DNA from: Spisula solida
Taxonomy: Eukaryota > Mollusca > Bivalvia > Venerida > Mactridae
NCBI GenBank assembly: GCA_947247005.1
Contig: OX365945.1
Span: 16,622,501-16,686,500, forward strand
Direction of reading: 5' to 3'
Length of the DNA stretch: 64,000 nucleotides
Both the position numbers and the translations under genes were made by a program. This document shows, in pieces, positions 1 through 11,853 of this stretch; position 1 is the first letter of the stretch, and each line of letters begins with the position of its first letter. The notes under the pieces are model-generated. The model was not told the DNA's origin and ran no database searches. It saw nothing but the letters and a program-made list of their open reading frames with translations.

Positions 1-816
1 TGCATATTGGAAGTATACACTATTAATACCTTAAACAAAAAGACCAGATGAGCGACACAGCCACCTGTGTCTTAGCAATTACTTTGGGATATAGTACCCT
101 CTTAAAAAATTTGTCCGAGGAGAAACGCGTAACCACCCCCGTTCATACATACGATATGTTTAGTTGAAACGTTGTGTGATACATTAGCCATTCTATTGAC
201 ATTGGATGCCGGAACATTCGAAACATAATTACCCTATTAAATCAAACGATGACATAGAAATATATTTTTGTTGTTAAAAAGTAAGTGATCACGTTTCATG
301 TATACATTTGCACATGTAATCGAAATGAGGTTAAATAGAACGTAACATGAAGGACGAAATGAAATAAGTTTTGGCTTGTTTATACAAATATTAAAATAAA
401 TTCTGAAAAGAATACTTAATAGTTAGTTTGTCATAGTGCCTTTAATAATAAGGGTCATATTGGTCAAAATTATTATGCCGCTCGCGGGCTCAAACGGCCC
501 TATGTTCCTCACATTTCGTAATAATTCATGCAGGCCCTTATAATGGTGACCTAAGAAATCATTTACAAATATCCGGTGGTAATTACTTTGGAAATTCTCC
601 AGATTTTGTGTAACTGTATTTTATCTTCATGAATTTTGAGTTTTCTTTTGGTAATAAGAGATTTATTTCCATCAGTCGGTGTCTAAAGTTGTAGTTGGTT
701 ATGATATCAAGTAAAGAAAGCCTAGATTGCATGTACAAGGTAACCATATTGTCACAGACAGCCATCTAGTTTATTACATCAGATAACCCATATACGTAGC
801 TGTGCCTATGACGTGT
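1..816. other. No gene seen; repeat remnant inside
   Basis: AT-rich DNA with no convincing coding frame on either strand. About 488-552 is a short remnant of the hairpin-ended element family found elsewhere in the window: a 'caaacggccctatg' start followed by 'catgcaggccc' and 'atggtgacct'. Confidence 0.5.
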
Positions 817-1246
817 ATAACATAGCAGACTATACACTGTTAATTAAATGATTATCATTTTATTTCAGTACATACTAATTATACATGTTGCATGAGAGTG
901 TACTTACTGATATTGTTGGAATGGAATTGTTCATAGCAAAGTATAGAATGCAAACTCTGCATTCGTGCGTGGATTATTATGAAAGAACATGTCAACATTC
1001 TAAGTATCTTTTGTTTCAATCGTGCGAAGTTAATAAGGAAAATTGTCGCACAACAACATTATGCTAATTTGCATAATACAGTTTAACATTTTTATTGATT
1101 GGTTATCGTACACTTTGGAAAAGTCAATCGAATCATAATAGCCATACAATTGGTCAGACCTAAAAGGTAAGGTGTTCCCAGGCACGTGCATAGTTTCAAG
1201 CTTATAAAATGTCATGCAAGTCCCAGAAGGATGTAAATGATAGTTA
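817..1246 (+). repeat. Dispersed repeat R1, copy 1
   Basis: Longest of three copies of the same sequence (others near 6113-6365 and 8675-9067). It starts 'gtataacatagcag', passes a splice-acceptor-like 'ttttatttcag' near 858-868, and contains a 60-codon frame at 885-1067 beginning MLHESVLTDIVGMELF. The frame is shared with copy 2 (MLNESVLADIVGMELF), but most differences between the two change the amino acid, so I see no clear constraint and treat it as a repeat rather than a gene. After the frame, copies 1 and 3 stay alike through 'ggttatcg' and 'catgcaagtcccagaagga'; copy 2 lacks that part. Confidence 0.7.
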
Positions 1247-1265
1247 ATGTAAGACTGTTTAGGCA

Positions 1266-1825
1266 AAAGGACCCATAGGGCCCTAGATCGCTGCCCTGTG
1301 CATATTTTTTAAAAAGTGTTTCTTATCGGTTGCCACGGCAACCTGAATTCTGCATGGATTATAATTATTTTAGCTATTTTTAGAAAGGGCAACCCAAGGA
1401 ACATTGTTACTCATTAAACATGAAATACCAGTACTTTTAGTAGAAGATTTTACTATAGATATACAGGGAAAAACAGCGCCTCAACCACTTGCGGTCATGT
1501 TTTTTAACGAATCAAGACAAAAAATGTCTATTTTGTAAGAAGGTCACCCAACAACTATTTCGGTAAAATTATTTTGAAATCTGGCCAGCGGTTGATTTAT
1601 TTATAATACTTTCCTATTGGTTGCCATGGCAACCATAGTTATATATAGATTTCATTTCTTTTAGCTCTTTTTAGAAAAGACCACCCAAGGAACATTCCTA
1701 TGAAGTTTAGTTAAAATTTGTCAAGTGGTTTAGGAGCAGAAGTAGTTTGAATTAATTGTTGACGGACGCACGTACGGACTGACGACGACCGAAGAGTGAT
1801 CACAATAGCTCACATTGTCACACAA
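1266..1825 (+). repeat. Hairpin-ended dispersed element (type 2), 3' end damaged
   Basis: Begins with the family start 'ggacccatagggccctag' and contains the type-2 body: 'ggttgccacggcaacc', 'acccaaggaacattgtta' and 'tagatatacagggaaaaaca'. It ends in 'gacgacgaccgaagagtgatcacaatagctcac', after which the usual terminal GACAGGTGAGCT is missing or mutated (written in two overlapping parts here only for identification). Non-coding and non-autonomous. Confidence 0.65.
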
Positions 1826-1953
1826 AAATGCTGCCAATACCACCTTTTGAAAATGTCAAAGAGGATGACAAACAAATCTGTGAAGAGCAAGCAATGGTAG
1901 TGCAATTTCAGAGTGTCAACGTACACATTAATACAGATCCATCAAAACACAGA

Positions 1954-2653
1954 CAAGACGGCCCAAAGGGCCATAGGTCGCTCACCTGTCCTAGTAGTTC
2001 ATGCAGACCCCCTAATGGTAGCCTCTATTGCATGTTCAAGGTTTTCATGTTGTCTTATGATGGAACCTTGTAATTTACATCAAATAGACCTAATGGCATA
2101 TTGAAGTTTAAGCCAAGTTTTGTCTATGATTTGACCTAATGACCTTGTTTTTGACCCTAGATGTCCCAATATCTAACTTCACCTAGATTTTGTTGAGATG
2201 ATCACAATGACCAAGTTTTATACAGATTATGCCAATATATTAAGTGAAAGTTGTGACCTCTACAGACTACACAAGGTTTTTCTATGATTTGACCTCGTGA
2301 CCTAGTTTTTGACCCCGGATGACCCAATATCGAACTTGACCTAGATTTTTTGACATGATCATTGTGACATAGTTTCATAAAGATTAGGCTAAAATTGTGA
2401 CCTCTACAGACTACATAAGGTTTTTCTATGATTTGACCTTGTGACCTAGTTTTTGACCCAATATCGAACTTGACCTAGATTTTAGTGAGATGATCATTGT
2501 GACCAAGTGTCATACTGATTAGGCCAAAACTGTGACCTGTAGTGTCTTCACGAGTAAATTATGGACGGACTATGGACGGACTACGGACGGACGGACGACG
2601 GACGAAGAGCGATGACAAAAGCTCACTCTGTCACTTTGTGACAGGTGAGCTAT
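1954..2653 (+). repeat. Hairpin-ended dispersed element (type 1), complete
   Basis: Starts 'aagacggcccaaagggcc' then 'ataggtcgctcacctgtcc', and ends in a 32-nt hairpin at 2620-2651 whose arms are AGCTCAC...TGTCAC and GTGACA...GTGAGCT with a TTT loop. The start motif GCTCACCTGTC is the reverse complement of the end motif GACAGGTGAGC, so the element has short terminal inverted repeats as well as the end hairpin. The body repeats 'gacctagtttttgaccc' and 'ttgagatgatcattgtgacc', followed by a 'ggacggacgacggacgaag' tract. No ORF of note. Confidence 0.75.
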
Positions 2654-3349
2654 AAAACAGCAATATGTAGATACTAAATGTTTTTCTGTGTTGTATTAGG
2701 CGTAAGTTTTATCTTACCTGTCACAGTGACAAACTAAGCTTTATCAATCACTCTTTCCCCTTTTGTCTTTCAAGGTTTCAATTAAACTCGCACGAGGGGT
2801 CCTACATCTCATAATGATCAATCCCGAAAATGAGTCGCAAGTCCGCTTTGTGTACCATTTAGCACACCTCCCTTCAGCAGATCTCGGCTTGTGGAACTTC
2901 AAATGATCGTATCTTTGTCAATTCTTTGAATATTTTCATCAAATAACTTTAATTTGCTGCAGAAAAGTTCATTCCGGATTTCCGGAATTGTAGGACCCCT
3001 GTTGCACATAATTCGTGTACAATTTCACAGAATCATTTTTTCTTTGACATGTACACTTTTATCTCACACCTGCTAACACTAAACAAGTTATTTCCTGCGG
3101 TTATATTAAAATGTTTGCTTGTATTTCATGTTGTAGACAGACTTTTTACGTTGAATAAATAAATCAAGGAAATGTAAACAAAGTTTGTTTATTTCAAGTT
3201 TTACACCCCTTTCAGACAGTCAGGGTCAGCTGAAACCGACAGTTCACCTAGGCATTGTTCATTGAAATAACCGGCACTAGGATCCCCTCCTCCGTAAGAA
3301 ACTGCCTAGTTTCTCACATTAAGGTACATGGTCGGTAGTAAGGCTCAAC
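2654..3349. other. No gene seen
   Basis: Unique-looking AT-rich sequence. No frame with codon structure, splice sites in phase or recognisable motif. Confidence 0.4.
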
Positions 3350-4170
3350 AAGAGGGCCCAAAGGACCCTAGGTCGCTTACCTGTCGTAGTAGTGCATGTA
3401 AGCCCTATGATTTGACCTAGTGACCTAGTTCTTGACTGAATATCGCACTTGACCTAGATTTTGTTGAGATGATCATTGTGACCAAGTTTTATAAAGATTA
3501 GGTCAAAATTGTGACCTCTAGGGACTAAACGAGGTCTGTCTATGATTTGACCTTGTAACCTAGTTTTTGACCCCCGATGACCCAATATTGAACTTGATCT
3601 AGATTATGTTGAGATGATCATTGTGACCAAGTTTCATAAAGATGAGGCAAAAATGGTACATCTATTGTCTACACAAGGCTTTCTATGATTTGACCTTGTA
3701 ACCTAGTTTTTGACCCTAGATGACCTAATACCGTACTTGAGCTAGATTTTGTTAAAATGATCATTGTGACCAAGTTTCAGAAAGATTATGCCAAAATTAT
3801 GACCTCTAGGTCTATACAAGGTTTTTCTATGATTTGACCTTGTAACCTAGTTTTTGACCCCGGATGACCCAATATCGAATTTGACCTAGATTTTGTTGAG
3901 ACGATCATTAAGTCAAAATTATGACCTCTAGACAGCGTTTTTCTATGATTTGACCTTGTAGTCTAGTTTTTGACCCCGGATGAACCAATATCGAACTTGG
4001 TCTAGATTTTGTTGGGATGCTCATTGTGACCAAGTTACATAAATATTTGGCCAAAACTGTCACCTGTAGTGTCTACACAAGCAAATTGTTGACGAACGAC
4101 TGACGACGTAAGACGGACGAAGAGTGATCACAAAAGCTTACTCTGTCACTTTGTGATAGGTGAGCTAAAA
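3350..4170 (+). repeat. Hairpin-ended dispersed element (type 1), complete
   Basis: Starts 'agagggcccaaaggacccta' and ends 'cactttgtgataggtgagct' with the family hairpin near 4135-4166. The interior is about six diverged repeats of a 100-120 bp phrase built on 'tatgatttgacctagtgacc', 'tttttgaccccggatgaccc' and 'gacctagattttgttgagat'. Every phrase carries several TGACCT (AGGTCA) hexamers, often two bases apart. Confidence 0.75.
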
Positions 4171-4319
4171 TACGACCCTCTATCAGTCAAAAGTTTCAGC
4201 GATTTGAAGTAATTGACTTTTACCACTCGACCACAGCACAACAGCAGAAATTTATGTCATAGCTAATGTTATATGACGAGCCATTTTACATAAATGCAGT
4301 ATGGAATATGTTCACATTA

Positions 4320-5095
4320 ATTATGATTCCCAGTGGGCCCGGCAAAAAAAGGGAAAGAAACTGAAGGATGACTTAGCAAATCCTGAAAAAGAAATGTTCT
4401 CGGAACACAGAATACATGTTAAGCTGCTAAGTCCTGGTGACCAGAAAAAACATGCTGTTGGAGTCCGAATGGGACCGGCGAAAAATGAGAAAGAAACTGA
4501 AGGATGACTTAGCAAATCCTGATAAAGAAATGTTCTCGGAACACAGAATACATGTGAAGCTGCCAAGTCCTGGTGACCACAAATACCACGCAGATCGAGT
4601 CCGAGTGGGCCCGGCGAAAAATAGAAAAGAAACTGAAGGATGATTAGCAAATCCTGATAAAGAAATGTTCTCGGAGCACAGAATATATGTGAAGCTTCCA
4701 AGTCCTTGTGAGCACAAAAACCACGCTGGTGGAGTCCGAGTGGGCCCGGCGAAAAATAGGAAAGAAACTGAAGGTACGATTTAGCAAATCCATACAGAAA
4801 TTTTCTCGGAACACAGAATACATGTGAAGCTGCTAAGTCCTGGTAACCTGATGGAGTCCGAGTGGGCCCGGCGAAAAATGGGAAAGAAACTGAAGGATGA
4901 CATAGCGAATCCTGATAAAGAAATGTTCTCGGAACACAGAATACATGTAAAGCTGCCAAGTCCTGGTGACCACAAGAACCATGCTGATGGAGAAGTAACA
5001 TTTTATGATTCCGAGAGGGCCCGTCGACAAATTGGAAATAAACGGTTTTGACTTGAAAAATCCTTAAAAGAAATATTCTCGGAACACAGACTATT
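4320..5095 (+). repeat. Tandem repeat, about 136-bp unit, 5-6 copies
   Basis: The phrase 'gaaatgttctcggaacacag' recurs near 4390, 4526, 4664, 4797, 4919 and 5069, and 'gggaaagaaactgaaggatg' recurs at similar spacing (units roughly 122-150 bp). Other unit marks are 'aagtcctggtgacca' and 'gtccgagtgggcccggcgaa'. Long frames run across the array on both strands because the unit happens to be stop-poor; the 226-codon minus-strand frame (4321-5001) shifts phase between units and looks accidental. Confidence 0.85.
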
Positions 5096-5099
5096 TTAA

Positions 5100-6112
5100 T
5101 TTAAGGGAAAAACATATGACTGTCACAGCATAAAAAGTTACGTTTAATTTTCGATTAAAATTAACGTAAATGTAATTATATTCGAAATTTAAATACATTT
5201 AGTCAGAAAAAAGTAGCCATTAAATTCCATATTTAAGTTAAGTTTAATACTACATTTAAGTCGAATTATTCCTAGAAGTTTAAGTCACATTTAAGTTGCA
5301 ATTAAAGGTGATATAATATAGAATATAAATGGGATTAAATGCCCGTTTATAAAATGCAATATAAACACAAAATTAAATGCGCTTAAATTTGAAATTTAAG
5401 TTCCATTTAAAGGTGATGAAATATGTTTTTTTTCATAAAATTTATTCTGCACATATTGTACAAATAAGTCAACAAACCACTCAGCAGTTGGTAACCTGCT
5501 TCATACCAATAAAACATTTCTGTATCGTACGATTTAAATAGTAAAACCATACTTTTATTTTGTATGACTTAATATAAAATATTATTGTATATGTACTGGT
5601 TTTATATTTCAATGTAATGAGCAACCATGAAGTAGAATTTAAAGATGTTACAAATACACTATGAAACTACTTAACGATATAATTTGTATTTAAAGTATAT
5701 TTAACGGCAGGGGAAAGATATAAAGAAATTTTACTCATATTTATATTCAAGGGAGGTAATAAAACAATTATGGAAATTCTTCTAATTTTGAAATTTGTGA
5801 CATAAAATTTGTAGATCTACATGTGAACAAAACGCGAATCTAGTTGGATGCCTGTGCTAGTATTATTTGTAATTATAAATATGAATAACATTTAGTTAAT
5901 ATAAGGAACATAAATCGTATTAAATATGGAAGTTTTGTGAAATTCCAAATAAACGGAAAGATAATATAGTATTATTCGTGATTACATTTACAAATTAAAT
6001 TTAGTTTATATACGGAAAATATATCGACTTAAATTTGACGTTTTTGTGAAATTCCAAATAAAAGTAAATATAATAAAATATTAGTTGTGATTAAACCCGT
6101 TTTTTCATGCTG
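5100..6112. other. AT-rich spacer, no gene
   Basis: Very AT-rich, with recurrent 'catttaag' and 'gtgaaattccaaataaa' phrases; the latter occurs near 5937 and 6047, part of a short direct duplication. No coding signal. Confidence 0.45.
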
Positions 6113-6365
6113 TGTGTTGTTAATTAAATGATTATTATTTTGTTTCAGTACATACTTATTATACATGTTGAATGAGAGTGTACTTGCTGACATTGTGGGG
6201 ATGGAATTGTTTGCAGCAAAGCATAGAATACAAACTCTGCATTCGTGCACGGGTTATTATGAAAGAACATGTCAAAATTCTAAGTATCTCTTGTTTCAAT
6301 CGTGCGAAGTTAATAAAAGGAAACATAACGCACAACAACATATGCTAATTTGCGTTATTTATTCT
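6113..6365 (+). repeat. Dispersed repeat R1, copy 2
   Basis: Matches copy 1 from 'tgttgttaattaaatgatta' through the 'ttttgtttcag' acceptor-like site and the open frame, and stops matching soon after 'cgcacaacaacatatgctaa'. The frame at 6165-6374 is open and begins MLNESVLADIVGMELF. Confidence 0.7.
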
Positions 6366-6879
6366 GACTACTAGTATTCCTTATGAATTTAAATGTTGTG
6401 CGTTTAGAAACACATTAAATTGCTTTCATTTATTTAATCTTTTTGTAAATGAGAAGCTCTTCTAATAATCTTAAATAAAGGTCATAAAATTAGCTAATTC
6501 TTAATTATAACAGTTAGTATAACTTACTTAGTAAACATGTATGTGCTTAAATTTGTAACAGCTAGTATGAATTATTTTTTAGAAAGGTGCATGCATTTAT
6601 TTAAACGAATAAACATTTTATTACGAATCGATTAATGCTTTTCATTCGCCGAGATGGATATTGACATAGCTGTGTAATGTTTAATTATAAAGGTGTATAA
6701 AGTAAGAATTGTAATACATGAAAAACTGAGATTTTTTTTAAACACTTGAATGTGTATTTAGACATTCAATTAAAAGACTGTTTAGCCTCTACGTAAGCAA
6801 ACTTAAGGAAGGTGCTAGTATGCATTAACTTGGTATCAAGTAATGCTCAAGCCTTATTATTAATTGTCCTATAGTAAAA
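6366..6879. other. No gene seen
   Basis: AT-rich non-coding sequence without recognisable repeats or motifs. Confidence 0.4.
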
Positions 6880-7207
6880 CAGAAATGTCAATTTTGTAAA
6901 AGTGTCACCCAACAACTATTTCTGTAAAATTATTTTGAAATATGGTCAGCGGTTGATTTTTAAAAATATTTTCCTATTGGTTGCCATGGCAACCAGAGTT
7001 ATTTGTAGATCACAATTATTTTAGCTTTTTTAGAAAGGACCACCCAAGGAACATTCCTGTGATGTTTGGTTGAAATTGGTCAATATGTTAAGGAGCAGAA
7101 GTCGTTTAAATGCATTGATGACGGACGGACGGACTGACGCACGCACGGACGACGGACGAAAAGTGTTCACAATAGCTAACCATGTCACTATGTGACAGGT
7201 GAGCTAA
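6880..7207 (+). repeat. Hairpin-ended element (type 2), 5' truncated
   Basis: Carries only the last part of a type-2 element: 'tcacccaacaactatttc', 'ggttgccatggcaaccaga', 'cacccaaggaacattcctg', a 'gacggacggacggactgacg' tract and the terminal 'cactatgtgacaggtgagct'. Confidence 0.7.
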
Positions 7208-7686
7208 AAAAGGGTTGAAACTTTCATATAACTGATCCTTTTGCGACGTAATTACATTACATAATATTTCAAAATTCCATCCTTGGAAGGAATTCAGAGT
7301 ACAATTTTCCAACATATCAAGTATTGTAGTACCCAATGAATTAAAATACGTCAAAGATATTCCAATGACTGATTTCGTTTACCTTATTAAGTCGTACGAA
7401 AAAAATATCGACCACAAAAGGTAATAATTTTCTATTCTATCTCGCAATAACCTCATCTATTTTAATTGCTTTTATCACTTTTGTATTATTTTATAAGAGA
7501 AAAGTTATTTGTCACCGTATGCTTCGACGTATTGATATGCACAGGTCAGGAAATGTCCCATTGTCAACGCCAACAAGTACGAACGATCACGAAAAGGGCA
7601 ATACATGTAAAACACAGTTTTCGGAGGCGCCATCGGCCAGTACGAACTACGTTCGAACACCTTTAGTATTGAGTGTATGAGACAAC

Positions 7687-7986
7687 ATGACTCCAGTGCC
7701 GAGTGAGCCACTTGATACGCCACCAACTATTGGTAGATCAAAATTTAGTGCCGGACGTAGTCGTGAAATTTTACCTTTGACACGCGAACAACTTCCGGAG
7801 GAGCAACCAATGGTTGGGCGTAGAAGCTCGATAAGGGTCTTTTGGCCAGCTGATGAAACTACAGCAAGGGTTGGTCGTGGTCGTTGGTGGATGTCTTTTC
7901 ACCGAACGCATCTCCACTTCTTGGACGTGGGCGTGAACGAGGGAACTTGGGGTTCCATTTCCATCTACGTCGCTAACAAATGTTAA
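7687..7986 (+). CDS. Possible 99-codon ORF, unrecognised
   Basis: An ATG-started frame of 99 codons, longer than most chance frames here and less AT-rich than its surroundings. The first half is rich in Arg, Gly, Pro and Glu (IGRSKFSAGRSREILPLTRE), a little like the disordered Arg/Gly-rich start of Argonaute/PIWI proteins, but nothing diagnostic is visible. The second half overlaps other open frames and has a less natural composition. No intron or partner exon could be fixed. It may be a fragment of an unknown protein or a chance frame. Confidence 0.2.
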   Translation: MTPVPSEPLDTPPTIGRSKFSAGRSREILPLTREQLPEEQPMVGRRSSIRVFWPADETTARVGRGRWWMSFHRTHLHFLDVGVNEGTWGSISIYVANKC

Positions 7987-8674
7987 CACATAAACACTTA
8001 GATTGGGGGGTATCAATCCATGCACAGCTTAACTTCGCTGGACGACCCTGAATCAAATACAGGACTATATTAACAATCCACGTGTTTAGGAAATCGATCA
8101 AAATATTTATATATTTAAGTCAACGAGCTCTTTTTAAACGGACGTGTTTAACAACAACAATAGGAAACGTTCAACGACGATAGTAACATGTATTTACTTA
8201 ACGCACTATGTAGGACACCAAAGTACACTTATTCAATTGGGTTAACACTGCCCCGGCAAGCCTATATTTAGGCCTATATTCAGTTTCAACAACTTTCAAC
8301 AACACGTCGCTGGTTGGTGGTAACAACCATTCCGTACTTTGCAAATAATGAACAACTTTCCACTTCCCATAGCTGGTTGGTTTCGTCGTTGGAACATAAT
8401 AATGAACTTATTTGTATAATATAAATTACTGTAATTTTCGCGGATTGACAATAGTGTTGATTATTATTATTAATATTGTGTTAAAAACTTAGAAAAGTGT
8501 TCACTTGAACTTACGAAGACACTTGAACAGTGCTGTTTGTATTAATTTTGATGATTGTTTTATAATTATATGCATTGTTTTAGTGTAGTCTGCTCTGTTT
8601 TATTTGATTAAATAGTGTTTTTTTTGTTAAGATTTATTGACGTCCTACGCCAATTAATCTATATGAACGGAAGG
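7987..8674. other. No gene seen
   Basis: AT-rich sequence with a short repeated phrase near 8281-8400 ('cgtcgctggttggtggtaac' and 'atagctggttggtttcgtcg'). No coding evidence. Confidence 0.4.
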
Positions 8675-9067
8675 TGTATAACATAGCAGGCTATACACTG
8701 TTAATTAAAATGATTATTATTTTATTTCAGTATATACTAATTATACATGTTGAATGATAGTGTACTTGCTGACATTATAGGAATGGAAGTATGCACAGCA
8801 ATGCATAGAATGCAAACTAGTAGCAAAAAGTATATTTTGTTTCTATCGTGCGAAAGTAATAAGGAAAAATGTCGCACAACATATACTAATTTACATAATA
8901 TATTTTGACATTTATAATGATTGGTTATCGGAGACTTTGGAAAGACCCATCAAATTATAACTGTCATTCTATTGGTCTATCAGACCTAAACGTTAGGTGT
9001 ACCTAGGCACGTGCTCAGTTTCAAGCCTATAAATTGACATGCAAGTCCCAGAAGGACAAAAATGTAA
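8675..9067 (+). repeat. Dispersed repeat R1, copy 3 (broken)
   Basis: Begins 'gtataacatagcaggctata' like copy 1 and keeps the acceptor-like 'ttttatttcag', but the reading frame is broken by an internal deletion after 'atgcaaact' near 8817 and by other changes. The downstream part, to 'catgcaagtcccagaaggac', matches copy 1. Confidence 0.7.
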
Positions 9068-9293
9068 GATCGAATTAGAAAATGTTAGAACGGATGAGAT
9101 AAGTTTTAAAAGAGAACAAAAAGTGTGAAATATATTTATGATCAACAAAATAGTATAAATTAAAAAAACCCATTAAATTTTAAAGACTTAAAGTTGTTAT
9201 CTTATTTTGAGAATCAGAGTTTTAAAAAAAACGATCATTACCACTACGTTACACAAGCCTGTGAATTTCTGGTACCATTTTTATTTCGTCTTT

Positions 9294-9361
9294 GACGCGG
9301 CCAAGAGTCGAACCGAGGACCTCTGGAACTTGTAGCGGACGCTCTACCACTAGGCTATCGA
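9294..9361 (-). repeat. tRNA-like unit (tRNA-derived SINE head or tRNA pseudogene)
   Basis: Read on the minus strand, it gives 'gatagcctagtggtagagcg', a good box A (TAGCCTAGTGG), and about 35 nt later 'ctcggttcgactcttgg', close to box B (GGTTCGANTCC). Spacing fits an RNA polymerase III internal promoter. The acceptor stem does not pair well, so a tRNA-derived SINE or decayed tRNA is more likely than a working tRNA gene. A similar unit lies at 62945-63016. Confidence 0.55.
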
Positions 9362-10592
9362 TAAAGATAATGTGTTTAGACACACTTCTTGTGTCGCGTC
9401 CATGTGGTCCCCTCCTGACAACTCAGATGAGCTTCATAATTCTATGAATACTAGTGTCTTAAACAATTGACATCCATATCCATTAACTTTATGTAATAGT
9501 GTTTGCCTTCAAAAGATACATTCTTTGATTGTACTGTATATTAATTATCGTGGTTTCACATACCCTCTAAATCTCGATAATGTTAATTATTTCAATACTC
9601 ATTTTAAGGAATTCCTCGCATTGCGTGTCAAACCTTTATTTTAGGAGCAAACACCTTATTCATAATTAACATTCGCCAGTTTATTAAAATATTTACTGAC
9701 AGTTTGTGCTCGGCTAGGGGCAGATTCAGGATTTAGTATTAGGGGGCGATAATATTGAAACCTCCAACCTGCCTAGGAAAATATAGCGATCGAAACGAGC
9801 TTGGATAAATGGATTGCTTTTAGTTAAACAGCATGCCTAAAATTTGTTTTGCGAGATAAGCCACCTAGAAAAGGTACTAGTTCATTCATAGCTTAAGACA
9901 ACTTGCGTATGCTGCAGCAACTGTAGGGGGTTTACAACATCCCCACACCCCTCTTAACTCCACCCTTGAATTTGAGTGCGAACCATTTAAATGTATACAT
10001 CGTTTTAGGAAGCTGATGTTACCAAAGGAGTAAGGGCCAGAAAGGCCATGCAGCATCGGGACGCAATCTGTGCTGGTAGCGCCGAGGAAAACAGACAAAG
10101 ACGTTTTTGTCTTATATTTGTCCACTCAATCTGATCACAGTAACCATCCTGAGAACGATGTAAGTTTCTCATTTACAGTGTTTTTAGAAGACATTAACGC
10201 AATCAAAAACTTATCGTTGGTCATACAATTCTGACAAACTTACTTAAGATTTTGTCAAACTGCGAGTGTTTCGGAACTAACATGTTTATACACGTATATG
10301 TGTTTGTAAAGAGCAAACCGGCTCATCGCATTGTTAAACTTCCGCTGGTCATGTTTTTCCTGTCTGAATGTTTTGTATATAAATTTGCTGCATGTAAGTT
10401 CTAGGAATGCTAAATAAACAACACATTTGCTCTACAGTTCGCATTTTTATGCATGTAGTACGAAAAATAAATAAACGATCATAATCGTTTAATTTCAATT
10501 TTTATTTGCAAACAGAGGCTTTTGTTATCATCTGCGGACTATGTGTACACATGTACTTCAATTCAATTTTGTTTACATTAACGTATCTTTAG
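9362..10592. other. No gene seen
   Basis: About 1.2 kb of AT-rich sequence. A minus-strand frame at 9886-10125 has no motif I recognise. No repeats shared with the rest of the window were noticed. Confidence 0.35.
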
Positions 10593-10998
10593 AGCAACTT
10601 GATGCAACAATCATCAATGAAATTCACAGACGTTACGGCGAGGGGGTTACTGGGAATAGAAATTCATCGATACATAACAAAGTTTGCCAAAACTATCAAA
10701 CCCGAAGGCACTAAACCGCACAGAAAGCGTTTTCATCCCGGTAGACTGACAATTAAAAATCATGTACAGTCCGCAGAAAGAAAATACAGGATGGGCGAAG
10801 ATCCTCAATCAAATGCAGAACCATATGACATTGTAAGTTGCAATATTCGCTTATGAATCCAGACAAGGAAGATAACTTATTATTTATATTGGAAATTGCT
10901 GTCCCTATAGTTAATAATAATAATGATTTCAGTAGAGACAATGGCAAAATGACCACCCGAAGGACATGGTTCACATCCAATAGAAGGGTGGATCAGAG
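10593..10998 (+). CDS. Possible pair of exons, unrecognised product
   Basis: An acceptor-like 'tatctttag' at 10584-10592 is followed by an open frame ending at a strong donor (ATT|gtaagt, exon end 10832). The frame is basic (HRYITKFAKTIKPEGTKPHR, then KYRMGEDPQSNAEPYDI). A second acceptor-bounded stretch, 10933-10998, ends CAGAG|gtaata and is open in one frame (KMTTRRTWFTSNRRVDQR). The phases do not agree: joining 10832 to 10933 gives an immediate TAG, so either one boundary is wrong or the gene is broken. A second frame in the first exon (EQLDATIINEIHRRYGEG) also looks protein-like. It lies upstream of the SET-exon block on the same strand and could be an early exon of that gene family; that is inference. 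Confidence 0.3.
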
Positions 10999-11853
10999 GT
11001 AATACTATGCTTTAAATAGTTATATTCAATTCAGTCAGAGTTGTTGAGCACCATGATATGATTTGTCATTATACATGTTTTGAAAACAAGTGGTGAAGGA
11101 AAGGACATCATAGTTTATAGTTCAATTTTGAACCCTGAGCCATGACATATCCGACTAGTCCATTATTTATCAGTTACAACTATCACTGTTGGGATTTATC
11201 TGCACTATTTATCAGTAATCAGTACCACTGTTTGGATTTCAATGAAACTTCATAATATTTGAAACCGGTAGAATCAAATAGTTTTATGAAAACTGGCAGA
11301 GAAATGATAATTATTCAGTCCTTCGGATTTGTATTGATTTGTATTGTTGCGTTTTGTGATAATTCTGGCAATGAACGTCAGTTATCTGCGAGAATATAAT
11401 GCTTCCACATATATACAATGTCTTGTTATCATTAACTTCCATGTTTGACGCCTCAATTAAGTCCCTCGTTACATAGACGTCAGTGTGATAATCATATCCA
11501 TATCATTTTAGCGGTCTAAGCATTGTCATACGCAGAATATACCGGTTTATTAACATCGAAATATCATTTTAAAACGTGAAAGGGTGAACGAAGATCAATA
11601 CCCTAGTTGGTTCAGAGTCGTGCAAAAAATTCAAGTAAGTGGCTTATTTTTTAGCTCTACTTTTTCTTCGAGCTAACAAAAAGGTTGAAAACCACAGCAA
11701 AGTTCTCCACTACAAATTTATTGCTTTTTAATATAATACGTGATCTTATATATTTGGTCCCTTATTCGTTTCGCGCAAAAAGGGACCATTGCAGCTATAT
11801 TCGTCCTGTTGATAATGTTAGTGTATGCATTGTAGCTCTGTCTCATTTTACAG

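Noticed and set aside
4321..5001. 226-codon minus-strand frame with repeated FCVPRTFLY blocks
   Set aside because: It is the reverse reading of the 136-bp tandem repeat; unit lengths vary and are not multiples of three throughout, so blocks change frame. Other frames over the same array are almost as long.
7687..7986. PIWI-like Arg/Gly-rich N-terminus
   Set aside because: Only composition suggests it. No PAZ, MID or PIWI motif nearby, and the GR repeats are not regular. Kept only as an unrecognised ORF.
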